Positions 44,646 through 55,871 are shown, numbered from the stretch's first letter. The stretch is 64,000 bases of DNA from Alentia gelatinosa (GCA_950022655.1 OX465580.1:44080028-44144027), one strand, 5' to 3'. The notes: generated by a model not told the origin, from the letters alone. A program made the numbers and translations.

Positions 44646-45156
44646 GCCATATCAATTAATTCCATGCTGCTCCTACTACACATATTTCTGATCAATTATA
44701 TTTTAGGCATGGCACAGAGGTATTTTTTCTATATTTTATAACTACAAAAAATAGATCATAAACCAGTGTTTTGGTGCTATTTCACTCCCCTTTGTAATGT
44801 ACACAGAGGTAGAATTCAATTTTTAGCCAACACAAATATCAATGAAAATTAGGGACATTTCTTGGCAAAACCATTTAAATTCCCATTCTTATTTTCTCTG
44901 CAATGTTATCTTATTGTAAAATTAGTTCAGTGATAAAATTGAGTTGTTTTTTGTAAAGTGTAGACAATTATTCAATAAACATATACTCTGATACCCAATG
45001 TTTAGACATACTATAGTTCTATTGTTACTACCAGACGGCAGATGGATTTAGCTAGGATAGAAAAATGGGATTCTTGGTGTATGAAAGCCCCCTTTAACAG
45101 TATCACATACATTCATAATTTACCTATTTTTCAGGTGGCGGAGCGGCTTGCCTATC

Positions 45157-46542
45157 ATGGGGACCGGCATTAGACCAATGGTGGCCGTTACATGGATGCT
45201 ACTTGCTATGAGTATGTTTGTCCAGTATGATTCCTGGTTAAGAACACGGCAAATGCTACCTGGCCAAGTCTATGAACTTTCTTATGATGATGACTCTGAA
45301 GAAGGATACATTGAGATCGGGTCTCACGCACATAACACGCGAACAGAAAGGCCCATTTTCAGACGTAGATATCGATTCAAACCCAAACTCGACCCAATAG
45401 TAACATCAAAAGAGGTAAATGTAGAGCGAGTTCTTAAGCGAATGGCTAATGTCAAGGAAGGTTCAACCTCTTTCAAACAACGGCAATCGCCTAAGCTTGG
45501 TACACGTATCACTGAGGAATTTCGGTCTTTTAGGAAAAGCAGCAGGTGGGGTAGGAGTGTTGGACAGTCCCTACCTTCCCGTAGACCGCGGGTGAAGAAG
45601 ACGGTCCTTATATGGACACCTTTCTTTGGATCATACATGGACTGGTTTGATTTCTACGGCTGGCCATCAAAGCAATGCGCCAGGGATTGCTTATTCACAA
45701 TCCAGAAGGATCATCTAGAAACTGCAGATGCACTATTAATTAATTCTCGAGATCTAGTCAAAGATTCCACAAGATTACCTTGGATAAGGAAATATAATCA
45801 GTTCTGGATTTACCATAATGCAGAATCAACATTGAATGTGGAGCTGCCGCTGGAACAATATGGCGGTGTTTTCAATTGGACCAGCACGGTTCGTACGGAT
45901 TCCGACGTCCCAGCCTTCTATGGCAAAACAGTGAAGGGGAGCGTAAGAGACAATGCACAGATGATACATAACGCGCAGTTCGAAAGGAAGACTCTTGGGG
46001 TAGCTTGGGCTGCAAGCAATTGCTTAAGCAAAAACAACAGAGAAGGGTATGTTAGAAAGCTTCAGCAATACATTCAAGTGGATGTCTTTGGTAGCTGTGG
46101 CACCTTTGAATGTTCAGGTGGTTGGTCCAAGGCTGATGCATGCTTAATGCCCTATAAGTTTTATCTAGCTTTTGAGAACTCAAACTGCGAAGATTACGTT
46201 ACAGAGAAGCTTTGGAGGACATACACAACAGGCAGCATTCCCATCGTCAGAAGTGGTGCTAATTACAGCAAGCTGGCCCCACCAGGGTCCTACATCAACA
46301 CCGCAGACTTTCGTTCACCAAGGAAACTCGCTGCATATCTCAGGAAAGTAGCCAGTGATAAGAGGCTATACATGAGTTACATGAAGTGGCATCGCACCCA
46401 TACAGTACAGCGTCACGAGGGACAGTACTGGTGTGACCTATGTGATGCCTTACACTCCAGGTCAGGGGAGCATAAAGTTTATACTGACCTCGCTAGCTGG
46501 CATCAAAAGGACTTCTGCTACAAGCAATATAGATTTTTCTGA
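45157..46542 (+). CDS. Alpha-1,3-fucosyltransferase (GT10), Golgi type II membrane protein
   Basis: A 461-residue ORF. I use ATG 45157 because it lies just after a TTTTTCAG acceptor (45134) and places a short cytoplasmic tail (MGTGIRP) before a signal anchor (about 8-24, MVAVTWMLLAMSMFVQY). A Lys/Arg-rich stem follows to about 145. The N-terminal FUT domain begins KKTVLIWTPFFGSYMDWF. The GDP-fucose-binding C-terminal domain includes GVAWAASNC, VDVFGSCG and the diagnostic block FYLAFENSNCEDYVTEKLW (about 335-353), then GSIPIVRSGANY. N-glycosylation sequons are at NWTS (240) and NYSK (369). The C-terminal tail has extra cysteines (YWCDLCDAL). The enzyme transfers fucose from GDP-fucose to GlcNAc of glycans in the Golgi lumen. 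Coding is in a single exon. A possible AATAAA is at 46800-46805. Acceptor specificity cannot be inferred. Confidence 0.95.
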   Translation: MGTGIRPMVAVTWMLLAMSMFVQYDSWLRTRQMLPGQVYELSYDDDSEEGYIEIGSHAHNTRTERPIFRRRYRFKPKLDPIVTSKEVNVERVLKRMANVKEGSTSFKQRQSPKLGTRITEEFRSFRKSSRWGRSVGQSLPSRRPRVKKTVLIWTPFFGSYMDWFDFYGWPSKQCARDCLFTIQKDHLETADALLINSRDLVKDSTRLPWIRKYNQFWIYHNAESTLNVELPLEQYGGVFNWTSTVRTDSDVPAFYGKTVKGSVRDNAQMIHNAQFERKTLGVAWAASNCLSKNNREGYVRKLQQYIQVDVFGSCGTFECSGGWSKADACLMPYKFYLAFENSNCEDYVTEKLWRTYTTGSIPIVRSGANYSKLAPPGSYINTADFRSPRKLAAYLRKVASDKRLYMSYMKWHRTHTVQRHEGQYWCDLCDALHSRSGEHKVYTDLASWHQKDFCYKQYRFF

Positions 46543-47291
46543 ATTCATCTTCATCCGTCGATTCTATCTCACCTCATATGAACCTCATATTACAATACTG
46601 GACTGTTCCATTGGTGCAATCAAACCGGCCATACATGTAAACAGCATGCTATTTATGAGCTTTTTCTTATACTAACATTGCGCAAAGAGTCATTAACTGT
46701 GGTATATTCCGTGATCCCCATTACATAAAAAGTAACCATTGTTATTATTGCAAACGACCCCATGACTGTAAGATGCCATAAAATGCCACTCAGGAAAGTA
46801 ATAAAAAAGCAATGGGGCTTTTAGAAACAGTCATTTCGCTGATATGATTGACTTGATTCAAATGTTCATCTCTCATTCATCATTTCATTGAAATATCGGA
46901 CTGTGTTCGCTTGATAATACATGAGTTACTGTTCAGCGCGCTTGCCGGTGCTTGTGTAATTGAGACCCTCGTTCTGTCAAACAATGCTTAGGCTGGCCCA
47001 ACACCGTCTTATTGATAATTGCCTCAGCTTCACATAGATAGGCCTAAAAATATATGTGTGCTTTTCAGAGTTGCCAATGTGTTAGTATGCAGATATGTAT
47101 GGGAACTGTATCCCGACAGGTGCTATAGTTGTATATTTGTTACCAATGTATCACACCAGAGGGCATCTGTTTTTACCCGCCTTCTACTTCACTTCCGCCA
47201 TCCTCAGGCATTCATTCCCGCCAACGCCATTACAGCATATACACTAGCTGAGGTGGAACTTTTATTTTTCCGGGAAAATTGCGGTGCTGAC
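46543..47291 (+). other. Probable 3' UTR and intergenic DNA
   Basis: No gene is visible after the fucosyltransferase stop. AATAAA at 46800-46805 is a candidate polyadenylation signal. Confidence 0.35.
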
Positions 47292-47615
47292 ATGGCATCG
47301 CGGCTCAGATACTGCAACAAATGCAGAACGAGACATTTCAAACCAACAGGCTCGAAATGTCCATGGCAGGTTGAGGATGAGACGCCTAAAAAGTCCGGTA
47401 AATACGGGAGGAAAAGCGCGGAGACGACCTCGAGATATCTACTTTGAGAGATGAAATGAGGGAGGTATACAACAATGTATCGCGACAGGTTGCGGATTTG
47501 CGCGAATCTGTCACCCTCCTAGTCCACAACGAAAAGCCAAGGGAAGCCTCAGGGCCTCACGGCTGTTCTACAGGCTGCCCTCTGGTCGGCCGGGGTCTTC
47601 ACACCCCATAAGTCT
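47292..47615 (+). pseudogene. Retroelement gag-like start: Cys-rich motif plus coiled coil
   Basis: ATG 47292 encodes MASRLRYCNKCRTRHFKPTG followed by SKCPWQ, a CxxC...H...C pattern seen at the N-terminus of many invertebrate retroelement proteins. That frame stops at 47447. In the next frame the sequence continues as a heptad-like stretch (LRDEMREVYNNVSRQVADLR). A frameshift is likely. It abuts an unrelated LINE fragment. Confidence 0.35.
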
Positions 47616-47699
47616 CTCTACACTCCCTCAGGCATGGAGGTATCCGAACAAGCAGCACTCTACGGAGCCCCTCATGCGGCCCTCCAGCACCAGAACAAA

Positions 47700-48486
47700 T
47701 GGGCCTCCATAATGTCCCTCAGAACCTATGGTTGTGAAAAATCGCAGATAGCCTTAGACAAGTTTGGATTATGGTCTGAACAAAACAAATTATCTATTAA
47801 TGCACAGAAAACCAAATATATGACCTTTCGATCGGTCTATAAATGCAAACAAATAGGGCATGTGTCACTTTTTCTAAAAAATACAGAATTACAAAACGTC
47901 ATAAATTATAAATACCTTGGTTACCATCTAGACCCGAGTCTAACCTTTGGAAGTCATATCAAAGAAACCCTAAATAAGTTAGCTATCGTATTCATCAATT
48001 AGGTAAACTTAGACCATTTATGGACAAAACTACATCGTTGAAAATTTTAAAATCTTTTATGTCTTATTTTGACTACGGGGATTTATTGTATTATAACCCC
48101 CCAAAATATTTATTGGATAAACTCCAACGTGCACAAAACCAATGCCATAGAATTGTCTTGAAGTCTGACCCCGTACCCATGTCCAAAACCTGCATAAATG
48201 GGCAAAGATTCCATATCTCCATGAGAGAAGGAAATCACAGCTCCGGAACTTTATGTATTTACGTGCTAAGCAAGATGAATATTTGGACTTACGAAATACA
48301 AGACTTTATACTGCCCCTGTGTTATACATTGTGCAGCCCAATACATAGGCATATGTTAAGAGTGTAGAATACACCGGAGGCACCTTTTGGAATGCGCTAC
48401 CACCACTTGTGAGGCTTACCCCAACCTACCCGGAGTTTAAAAAACTGCCGAAAACAATAATGCTAGAATCTATTCCTATCATTTGA
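47700..48486 (+). pseudogene. LINE reverse transcriptase C-terminal fragment
   Basis: The text ALDKFGLWSEQNKLSINAQK followed by TKYMTF, and then NVINYKYLGYHLDPSLTFGS, is the region after the RT active site of CR1/Jockey-type LINEs. A frameshift near 47990 leads to KLRPFMDKTTSLKILKSFMS, FDYGDLLYYNPPKYLLDKLQ and RAQNQCHRIV. A further shift leads to the typical terminus SVEYTGGTFWNALPPLVRL, with stop TGA at 48484-48486. It is 5'-truncated, as is usual for dead LINEs. Confidence 0.8.
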
Positions 48487-48842
48487 AATGTCTCATGATC
48501 ACCATGATATATTTGTGAAGTACTGAAATCACCTATGACAATCTACAGAGTTGTACACAACTATCATTATGAACATCTCACGAAAACAAGCGTAGGAAAC
48601 CCCACAGCTGAGACTTTGTCCATCAGGTTTTTATTGGTTGACCTTTTATGTAATATGAAAAATGTATCATGTGTTTTTCTGCTACTAATGAAAGAACTTG
48701 ACAAAATAATCGAATTGCCTCGAGAAAAGAGAACATAGTGGAAAATATTATCAATAGTTATTTCCAGTTGTACTCTGTCCGCTGTACGTTAGTCATTAGT
48801 AGTTGGTGCTAGTAAACCTGGACTAAAGTTACAATCGCAAGC

Positions 48843-48978
48843 AGGACTGCTTGAGAAGTATAACATGTGTGTGATGTTTATTACTATATATAGTGGCCTT
48901 ACACACATCTAGGACTGCTTGAGAAGTATAACATGTGTGTGATGTTTATTACATTGTATAGTGGCCTTACACATATCT
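48843..48978. repeat. 68-bp tandem duplication
   Basis: Bases 48843-48910 and 48911-48978 both start AGGACTGCTTGAGAAGTATA and are almost identical. Confidence 0.85.
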
Positions 48979-50058
48979 GTATATGAATAGATAACTTTAT
49001 GAATAAAGAGAACATAGTGGAATATATTTGGCCAGTCGTAGTTGTTCTTAATTTAACACTATCTGTAAAAAAACAATTAAAGAGACATTATTAGTTTATA
49101 TAATTGCAGTGTTTCCAATTCACTTTCACATTTCTAGCAAGTCTATTGATCCCTCAGTATTGCTACAACAAATGTAAACATGTTTTTGATTTTACAGAAT
49201 ATTATTTCAAGTGATTTGCTAGAAATGTGCCTAAGTATTGGTAGATCATTTTCTGAAATTGTCCAAGAAATAAAGTTGGAAATACAAAATAATTTTGTTT
49301 ACTTCTCGCATTTGTGTCACATAAAGCCTCTGACGTGAGAATGTTCGCGCTACCCTGTTTCCATTGATCACGTCATCCACTTTTGAAATATGTTGCAACC
49401 CTCATAAAGCCATGTGGAATCATTAACTTTGAATGTAGGCATAATGCAGGTCATTCAGAAATAGATTATTAAAAATACAAATAATTTACAGAAAAAGATT
49501 TGAACATGTTGGCACGAAATAGATTCTTGTGTCGGGAACCGTGTCCTTAATATAAAGACATTCTTCTCGGTATTAATATTACTAAAGGCTTTTTGCTATA
49601 CTGCGAATAATACAGATCATGTGCTACAGTAAATTAGAGAAAAATAAAGAACGTAACGTTTATCTAAGTTTTGTTTTTCAAAGACGCTTTAATACGGAAA
49701 CTACTGTACAGGCGGATATGCTTTTGAGCTTTTAGCCCCGTTCGTTTGTGTAGATTCTAACATTTTTAGGTAACCACAGACCTGTTTTTACAAAAACAAA
49801 TGTAAAACACGGGTTTGGTGCTGCACACACGCATATACACCAACCTCAACAGTACTGCCAACACTCGCTCTACAATGTTAGTTTATCCTCCTTTGTATTA
49901 TTTGTTTACTAACATACCAATAGTGTTTATGTTACAGTAAGATCCGGGTCTAGTTAGTTCCAAAATCGATATCTGTACACATAGTCGGATAGCGCGACAG
50001 AAAACCTGTATATATATATATGAAGATATGATATATTGATACGAATGATAAGATAATG

Positions 50059-50059
<1 letters not shown>
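48979..50059. other. No recognisable gene
   Basis: AT-rich DNA with no coding, RNA or repeat signal that I can support. Confidence 0.5.

Positions 50060-50141
<82 letters not shown>
50060..50141. repeat. (TA)n microsatellite
   Basis: A TA array of about 80 bases. Confidence 0.95.
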
Positions 50142-50142
<1 letters not shown>

Positions 50143-51081
50143 CAAAGGAGTGATTGATTTGGCTTATTTAATATCAAGGTAGGTTATTTATTGTTGATAA
50201 CCTCCAATATAAAGAAAAAACATTCTGGTGGTTGGCGTCTGCATCGGTCGAGGGTTGAAGTTGAAAAAGGGCTGATGTGGCCCTCACGTCACCTCTCTCA
50301 CGTGTGCCAACCATCAGTGCAAAATAAGGCGTGCTTGTGCAGAAAACATGGCACAACGTCTGTCATTTTCATCGGAACTGTGGTCGTAATATATATTATT
50401 ACATACCTATGGCTGAACGTCTATGAAATACTACCTGCTGCTAGGGGTGCAGTATAAATAATGTTCGGGCGCACTGCGCCCGTAGTGAATATTTGGGCGC
50501 ACTGTGGCAAAAATGAATTCATCAGCTTCATAGGTACATGAAATAAGTATATAAAATGGCGTTTTTCTTGATATTTGAGTATGTTATGATAAAAACGCAT
50601 AGTGACTGAGCTTGAAGGGATGTATTTATGGCATCAAAAGACCTCGAACATCCATTCAGGCTCAGTACGTTTTCTCTGATTCTAACATCACCGTATTCAA
50701 CATATTTTTAAAAATAACTACTCATCCAAACTTAAGATGGAGCCTATCTTTATATGTGCCCTCTGTAATTTGAACAATATCATAGGTTAAAGGAATTTCC
50801 TTGCATCACTTTTTTCGTATACAGATATGCAGTATATCTATTATTAGTCCAATTAGAGTGATGTTATATAGACAAGGGTGTCACAAGATAGGCCTCGGTA
50901 CAAGCTCTTCCACAGCTTTAGTAAACCAGTGTTGATTTTTTGTAGCGAAAAATAACCATAAGCAAATTCAAACTGACCAAAAGTATGTTTGAAATAAACA
51001 CATAAAAGATAAGCTATTCCTATATACCTATGCGCGAACAACCTATGGCTACTTAACGCTGCTGGGGGTGGAATAACTTTT
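50142..51081. other. No recognisable gene
   Basis: An unassigned 88-codon frame at 50191-50457 has a hydrophobic stretch (GTVVVIYIITYLWLNVYEIL), but there is no context to support a gene. GGGCGCACTGCGCCC (50466-50480) is a small palindrome. Confidence 0.3.
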
Positions 51082-51157
51082 GTTTACTGCCCAGGTTGAC
51101 GTTTACTGCCCAGGTTGACGTTTACTGCCCAAGTTGACGTTTACTGCCCAGGTTGAC
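51082..51157. repeat. Four tandem 19-bp units
   Basis: GTTTACTGCCCAGGTTGAC is repeated four times, one copy with AAG for AGG. Confidence 0.9.
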
Positions 51158-51212
51158 GTTCAGAGACATTCGGTTTTATCGATATTAGCCGACAATTGAA
51201 GGTATATAGGAA

Positions 51213-51358
51213 TAGGGAAACCACATACCAGTGGAAATAAGTCAAAGCTACTCGGTATGGCGTGGAAAAATTACTGCCCGCGGCTACGCCTTCGGCAGTA
51301 ATTTTTCCAAGCCTTACCTCGTAACTTTGACTTTTTCCCACCGGAACATAGTTTCCCT
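51213..51358. mobile_element. Foldback MITE with 65-base arms
   Basis: The arms include the perfect pair GGAAAAATTACTGCC (51264-51278) and GGCAGTAATTTTTCC (51294-51308). Outer pairing (AGTCAAAG/CTTTGACT, TAGGGAAAC/GTTTCCCT) continues with mismatches. Confidence 0.7.
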
Positions 51359-52001
51359 GTAATATAAAATGCGTTGAACGCATGTCGAGATGTTATGCCA
51401 TGGTTTCTCTGGCTAGAAGGCGGGGGGGGGGGGGGGGGGAGGAAGATTATTAGTAACTTGCTTTGTATTCTTATAAGGTGTATTGTTGCAATTTGTAGCA
51501 AAAGTTAATTGAATAATCGTTTAAGAAATACCTTCATAAATGGTAAATGGCTTCAAATAGTGCAGAAAATGAGAATTTTTACATATGGTTGTTCACGACA
51601 TGGTTTAGTACTTATCTGGAACTTACTTCTCAGTTTTCTTCTTCTAAATGACTCATACCAATGGTGATATTTACCGGCTGTTGCACGTTCCCTATAATAA
51701 TTCATTTCCCCGGAGAGTATGAAATTCAATGAAAGGATCCAAATAGGACACAGGAGAATTCCGTAGAAGTGATTCCAAAATATAAAAGAGGAACCTGCAG
51801 CAGGATTTCCATCTAAGTCTAACGTTAGGGGAATGCAATAGACGTGCAAGCTTGAATACTAAAATTAGAAAGATTACTTTCACTACTCTGTATATATGGC
51901 TGTATGAAGCTTTACAACATGATAGAATGAAATCCTAAGTTCAAATGCTTGTTCACTGACGGACGCTAGCTTGATAAATTCTTTGTTTCTTTAAATAATT
52001 G
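51359..52001. other. No recognisable gene; G-run
   Basis: A G-tract of about 18 lies at 51422-51439. The Pro-run ORF on the other strand is an artefact of it. Confidence 0.4.
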
Positions 52002-52293
52002 GTAGCCCATGGCCGTAGGGTCAGGGGCGGTCATTGCTCCACCTGAGGCAATCCCCTCCTACTAGCGCACCCTGCGCACCCCCTCGTGTAGGCCATGTGA
52101 ACCACGCGGTCACGTGGTACGCCGCTACACTGACCTCTTCCCATTCTCCTGCTTTCCTTCACCACGTACGGACGTACTCTACAATTTCTCCTTTTGGCCT
52201 ACATCGCTCGCCGTCCCTATACTCCACGAGTATCGGACCGAGCCGTACGAGGACAACTACGGGTGATTTGAAAGTACTACTACAGGGAGGAAG

Positions 52294-53432
52294 ATGCCGA
52301 AGACACGGGCCACGCCAGGACCTTCGCAGGCGCAGGAGGGGGACCAGATCTCCGACTCGACCGTGAGGGCCAGCGAGGACCACGTGGAGTCCGTCTCTCA
52401 GGCTGGGAGTGTGAGATCCGCGAGGGCCACGGCCGTTGACGCCAGCCTCGCCCAGATGAGAGCCAACATCAACGGCGTGGTGCAAGCCGTAGCAGCACTG
52501 ACCAGGGCGAGGTCCCAGGACCGAGGTTCCCGGGCGCCCTCGGCACGATCAGCAGCCGCACCGCACGGAGGACGGAGGACTGGGCCGAGGACCAGGCCTC
52601 CCGGGTACTCCCGGAGCCGAGACAGCTGAGAGACCGCTACGCCCCGGACGCCTACGTCCAACGCAAACTGGACCGGGAGACGATACGCCACGACCGCACG
52701 GCCGGTAAGCTGTATTCTGATCTTAATATTGCTCGCCTCACATCGAAGCCGTATATGTTTCTGGACCGGGAGGGAGTGTACACTCTCTCCCAGAAATTGG
52801 AGTTGAGAGGGAGTTTGGGACCGATGGAGTACGTCAGCGCCTTCATCGGCCTTCTCAGCGACCACTGTGCTGTGGCCCCCGGGGACCGGGACCACATGTT
52901 CAAGCACCTACACCAAGTCTCGGTCGACGCCCAGTCCCGACTGTGGGCCGGGGTACGTAGGTGGTCGCAGTACGTGTTCGACCAGATAGAAACGGGCCGA
53001 CTCGCGTGGAGCGATTACAGTTTAATTCAAGAGGAGCGAGTGCGACTGGCCATGAAGACCGGGACCACTCAGTCTAGGTCGGACCCCGGGAAGGCGAGCT
53101 CCAAGGATCTGCCATGCCGGCAGTACAACTCGGACCGGGGGTGCCGGCACCGGGGCAGCCACGAGGACGGGCCGGTGAAATGGCTACACATCTGCTCGTA
53201 CTGCGATTCCGTTGGGAAGCAGTGCGGGCATTCCCTACACGCGTGTAACCGTAAGCTAGGATACACAATGGGGTACGACGCCCAGCCCGCTCCTCCTGCT
53301 GCACCCCGCCGGGCCCGACCGGCCGGATACACCCCCCAGGCCGGACATACGATGCGGGCGGTAGAGCCCAGGCAGGAAGCAGTCCACCAACAAGCACCTG
53401 CAAAAAACGGTTACGGTGCGCCCCGCGAGTGA
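52294..53432 (+). pseudogene. Gag-like protein of DIRS-type copy 2
   Basis: ATG 52294 opens MPKTRATPGPSQAQEGDQIS, then a helical segment. A frameshift near 52540 moves to the frame that encodes EPRQLRDRYAPDAYVQRKLD, RHDRTAGKLYSDLNIARLTS, KPYMFLDREGVYTLSQKLEL, GPMEYVSAFIGLLSD and LHQVSVDAQSRLWAGVRRWS. The C-terminal zinc-finger block is complete here: LPCRQYNSDRGCRHRGSHED, HICSYCDSVGKQCGHSLHAC. The stop TGA (53430-53432) overlaps the beginning of the polymerase frame, so polymerase expression may need a frameshift or reinitiation. Confidence 0.8.
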
Positions 53433-54930
53433 TCGGAGCGCACCCCGAAACAGGATGCTCACGTGCACGCACCCCCGAGCCCGGGGTCACCGCGTACACA
53501 GCACGTGAGATCACACAGGATGAACCCCCGGATGCTTGCGTAACGACCCCCAATAAACCGCGGGCCAGGACGTGGGCACAGGTGGTGAGCGGGCCCGGAC
53601 CGGATACGGGCCCAACGGCTGCGCCCCCACAGAGCAAGCAGACCGGGCAGGACAGGACCAGTGACGTCGGCCCCCACGTGATGGGGAGCGCACGTGGACC
53701 TGGAAACAACAACAACAACACAAGTAACACGTGGCGAGCGGCCACGATGGTGGGCGTCGCCCCCCAGCACGTGGGGGGTGTTAGTGTTACCGCGCCACAC
53801 CGAGTAACACAGACTAACACTCCGGATTTCGACACACTAAAGGAAGTGTGCCGCACCGGAGTTATTCCTCCCGGGGTCCGGACGGATCCGGAGGCCCTAC
53901 TACATCACCGCCGTGCGGAATGGCCGTCTCTCCACGAGGACGCGCCTGCGGCACACGGGCACATCTACGAGGCCGTTCGGGCGTCGGGGCTTCCCAACGC
54001 TATGTGTGCAAAAATTACGCTCCCCACCGATCTGAATCTACGGGCGTGGGAGGCGTACCTGATGGGAATGGATGGGAAGGCCGAGCTCCTCGGATTCATC
54101 CGCTACGGGTTCCCCCTCGGCTACCTCGGGCTTGCCTCCGATACTCGGGATATGCCTAATCACCCTAGCGCCACCGCTTACCCGGTCGAGGTGAGCGACT
54201 TTGTGAGAAAGGAACTAGGCTTCTCAAACTTCCTCGGGCCGTTTCCGGAGGCCCCGTTCGGCCCGTGGTGCCACGTGTCTCCCCTGATGTCGCGGGAGAA
54301 ACGGGACTCTCCAGGCAGGAGAGTGATCACGGATATGACTTTCCCCAAGGAGCGGAGCGTTAACGCCTACATTATGAAGAACACTGTGTACGGCGAGGAG
54401 AGAGAGCACAGCCTCCCCACGGTCGACGGCTTCGTCTCCCGGCTGGTGGCCTCGGGGACTGGGATCTACATGGCGAGGATCGACATCTCGAGGGCGTACA
54501 AGAATATCCGCTGCGACCCCCTCGACTGGCCGCTGCTATGTTTCTCCTGGGACGGCGGGTACTTCTGCGATACGGCGATGCCGTTCGGTGCCCGCGCCTC
54601 GTCCTACCATATGCAGTGCGTCGCCGAGACCATAGTGGAGATTCTTGCCCAGGGGGGTGTCGAGGCCGCCATGTACCTCGACGACTTGATAATTCTCTCT
54701 CCCACCAAAGAGAAGGCGGCATCGGACTTCGCGGCAGCGCGCAGCCTTCTCAAAGAACTAGGTCTCCCCGAGGCCCGCGAGAAAGCGCAGCCGCCCAGCC
54801 AGACGGTGCGATGGCTGGGGATACAGATCGATGCCGCCGAAATGACGCTCACGATCCCCGAGGACAAGCTGGAGGAAGTCCGAGAACACGTGGCGGCCGT
54901 GGCCCGAAAGCGGTCTCTGACGAAGACACG
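53429..54930 (+). pseudogene. Reverse transcriptase of DIRS-type copy 2 (3'-truncated)
   Basis: The open frame starts by overlapping the Gag stop. No ATG is near the start. A low-complexity region is followed by HIYEAVRASGLPNAMCAKIT, IRYGFPLGYLGLASD, FGPWCHVSPLMSREKRDSPG, RRVITDMTFPKERSVNAYIM, ARIDISRAYKNIRCDPLDW, MPFGARASSYHMQCVAETIV and the YLDD box (AMYLDDLIILSP). It stops resembling RT after VARKRSLTK (about 54925), where it fuses in frame to recombinase sequence and ends at 55012. The N-terminal polymerase region lost from copy 1 is present here. Confidence 0.88.
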
Positions 54931-55464
54931 GTCGCAAACCAGCGAAGCGCCGTATCGACATACCTCGCGTTCTGCCGGAGGATGGGGACGGACCCTCAGG
55001 CACCGTCCGTGAGTTTCGTAACGGCTTACCTGGAGTACGTCGCCGACCACGCCCCCTCACCAGCGACCGTGGCGAATCATCTCTCCCACCTACGGTCGCA
55101 CCTACAGCTCTCCGGTGGAAACGTCGCGGTGACCGAGGACGTACGGGTGAGGAGGGCCCTCGACGCCATGAGGAGGGACAAGACGTACCAGCCGAATATC
55201 AAGCCGAGGACAGGACGCCGATAACGACCCGGTCGTTAACTAAACAGTGGAATAGGCTACTCGCCCAGGCCGGCCACCCCCCAAAGACATACACCCTTCA
55301 CAGCCTGAGAAAGGCCGCCACCACACAGGCCTTCCAGGCCGGGGTGCCAGAACTGTCCATTCAACGGTACGGGGGGTGGCGCTCCAACGCGAACAGGAGC
55401 TACATCCTGGACGCGAATGCCACTGAGGTCAACAAATCACTTATAAAATCCCTCAACAAGTGAC
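54931..55464 (+). pseudogene. Tyrosine recombinase of DIRS-type copy 2 (internally deleted)
   Basis: The N-terminal part is intact in one frame (VANQRSAVSTYLAFCRRMG, SFVTAYLEYVADHAPSPATV, RRALDAMRRDKTYQPNIKP). At 55213-55226 a deletion removes the segment with the first catalytic Arg and shifts the frame. The C-terminal part resumes as TTRSLTKQWNRLLAQAGHPP, YTLHSLRKAATTQAFQAGVP (His-x-x-Arg) and IQRYGGWRSNANRSYIL (Tyr), ending at TGA 55462-55464. Inactive. Confidence 0.82.
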
Positions 55465-55871
55465 TTGTAAACTTTTTTCTTTCCCACCCACCACCACCTT
55501 TCATGGTATTTTTGGGTTATTTTATACATTTTATACAAATACATATACGTATTATCTCATAATACTAGTATAACTATACCTCATTGACACCTGTCAATTA
55601 ACATATGTATTTTTCAATATGTATATTCTCTTCATACATCATATTTACCAATATGTATATCCTGTATCATATTCTCCAATATGTTATACCTTTCATACCA
55701 TATTTACAAATATGTTCTTTCATATCATATCTAACATATGGATATGCTTATCATTTACATATTTCTACCTTGTATAAACATGTCATGTCTGATTGCTTCA
55801 TAAAATTAAAATAAATTTTATTTTCCCAACTCTAGACTCTCCTTCTATTGTGTTCAGGATACAGGGTAATG

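Larger units (their letters stand above)
35966..44919. repeat. Giant inverted repeat (foldback-type), left arm invaded by younger elements
   Basis: The outer ends TTACAATAAGATAACATTGC (35966) and its reverse complement (ending 44919) match. Matching continues inward through TTGGCTAAAATTGAATTC against GAATTCAATTTTTAGCCAA, AACATGTTTATCAACATGT, and GAACATGTTCTT, to a hairpin centre in an AT run near 42850-42872. The left arm is about 1.5 kb once the DIRS pair (37198-41413) and a MITE (41528-42694) are removed. The right arm is about 2.06 kb and contains an extra tandem unit. Arms are mostly 75-85% alike by eye. The word GTACACGGAGGCAGAA recurs throughout both arms. Confidence 0.8.
52002..55871 (+). 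mobile_element. DIRS/Ngaro-type retrotransposon, copy 2 (defective)
   Basis: Gag, RT and tyrosine-recombinase segments lie on the plus strand in GC-rich DNA, clearly related to copy 1 (17716-21729). The left end GGTCAGGGGCGGTCATTGCT and the right end TTTTATTTTCCCAA...CAGGGTAATG align with copy 1. Two internal deletions are visible: one removes the end of RT plus all of RNase H (joint near 54925), the other the middle of the recombinase (joint near 55213-55226). The AT-rich 3' region has repeated CAATATGTATAT words. Confidence 0.8.

Noticed and set aside
51082..51157. Regular 19-bp repeats considered as a CRISPR-like array
   Set aside because: The units are contiguous with no spacers, and the genome is animal.
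53074..53856. 260-codon minus-strand ORF
   Set aside because: Antisense of GC-rich Gag and polymerase of DIRS-type copy 2; composition only.
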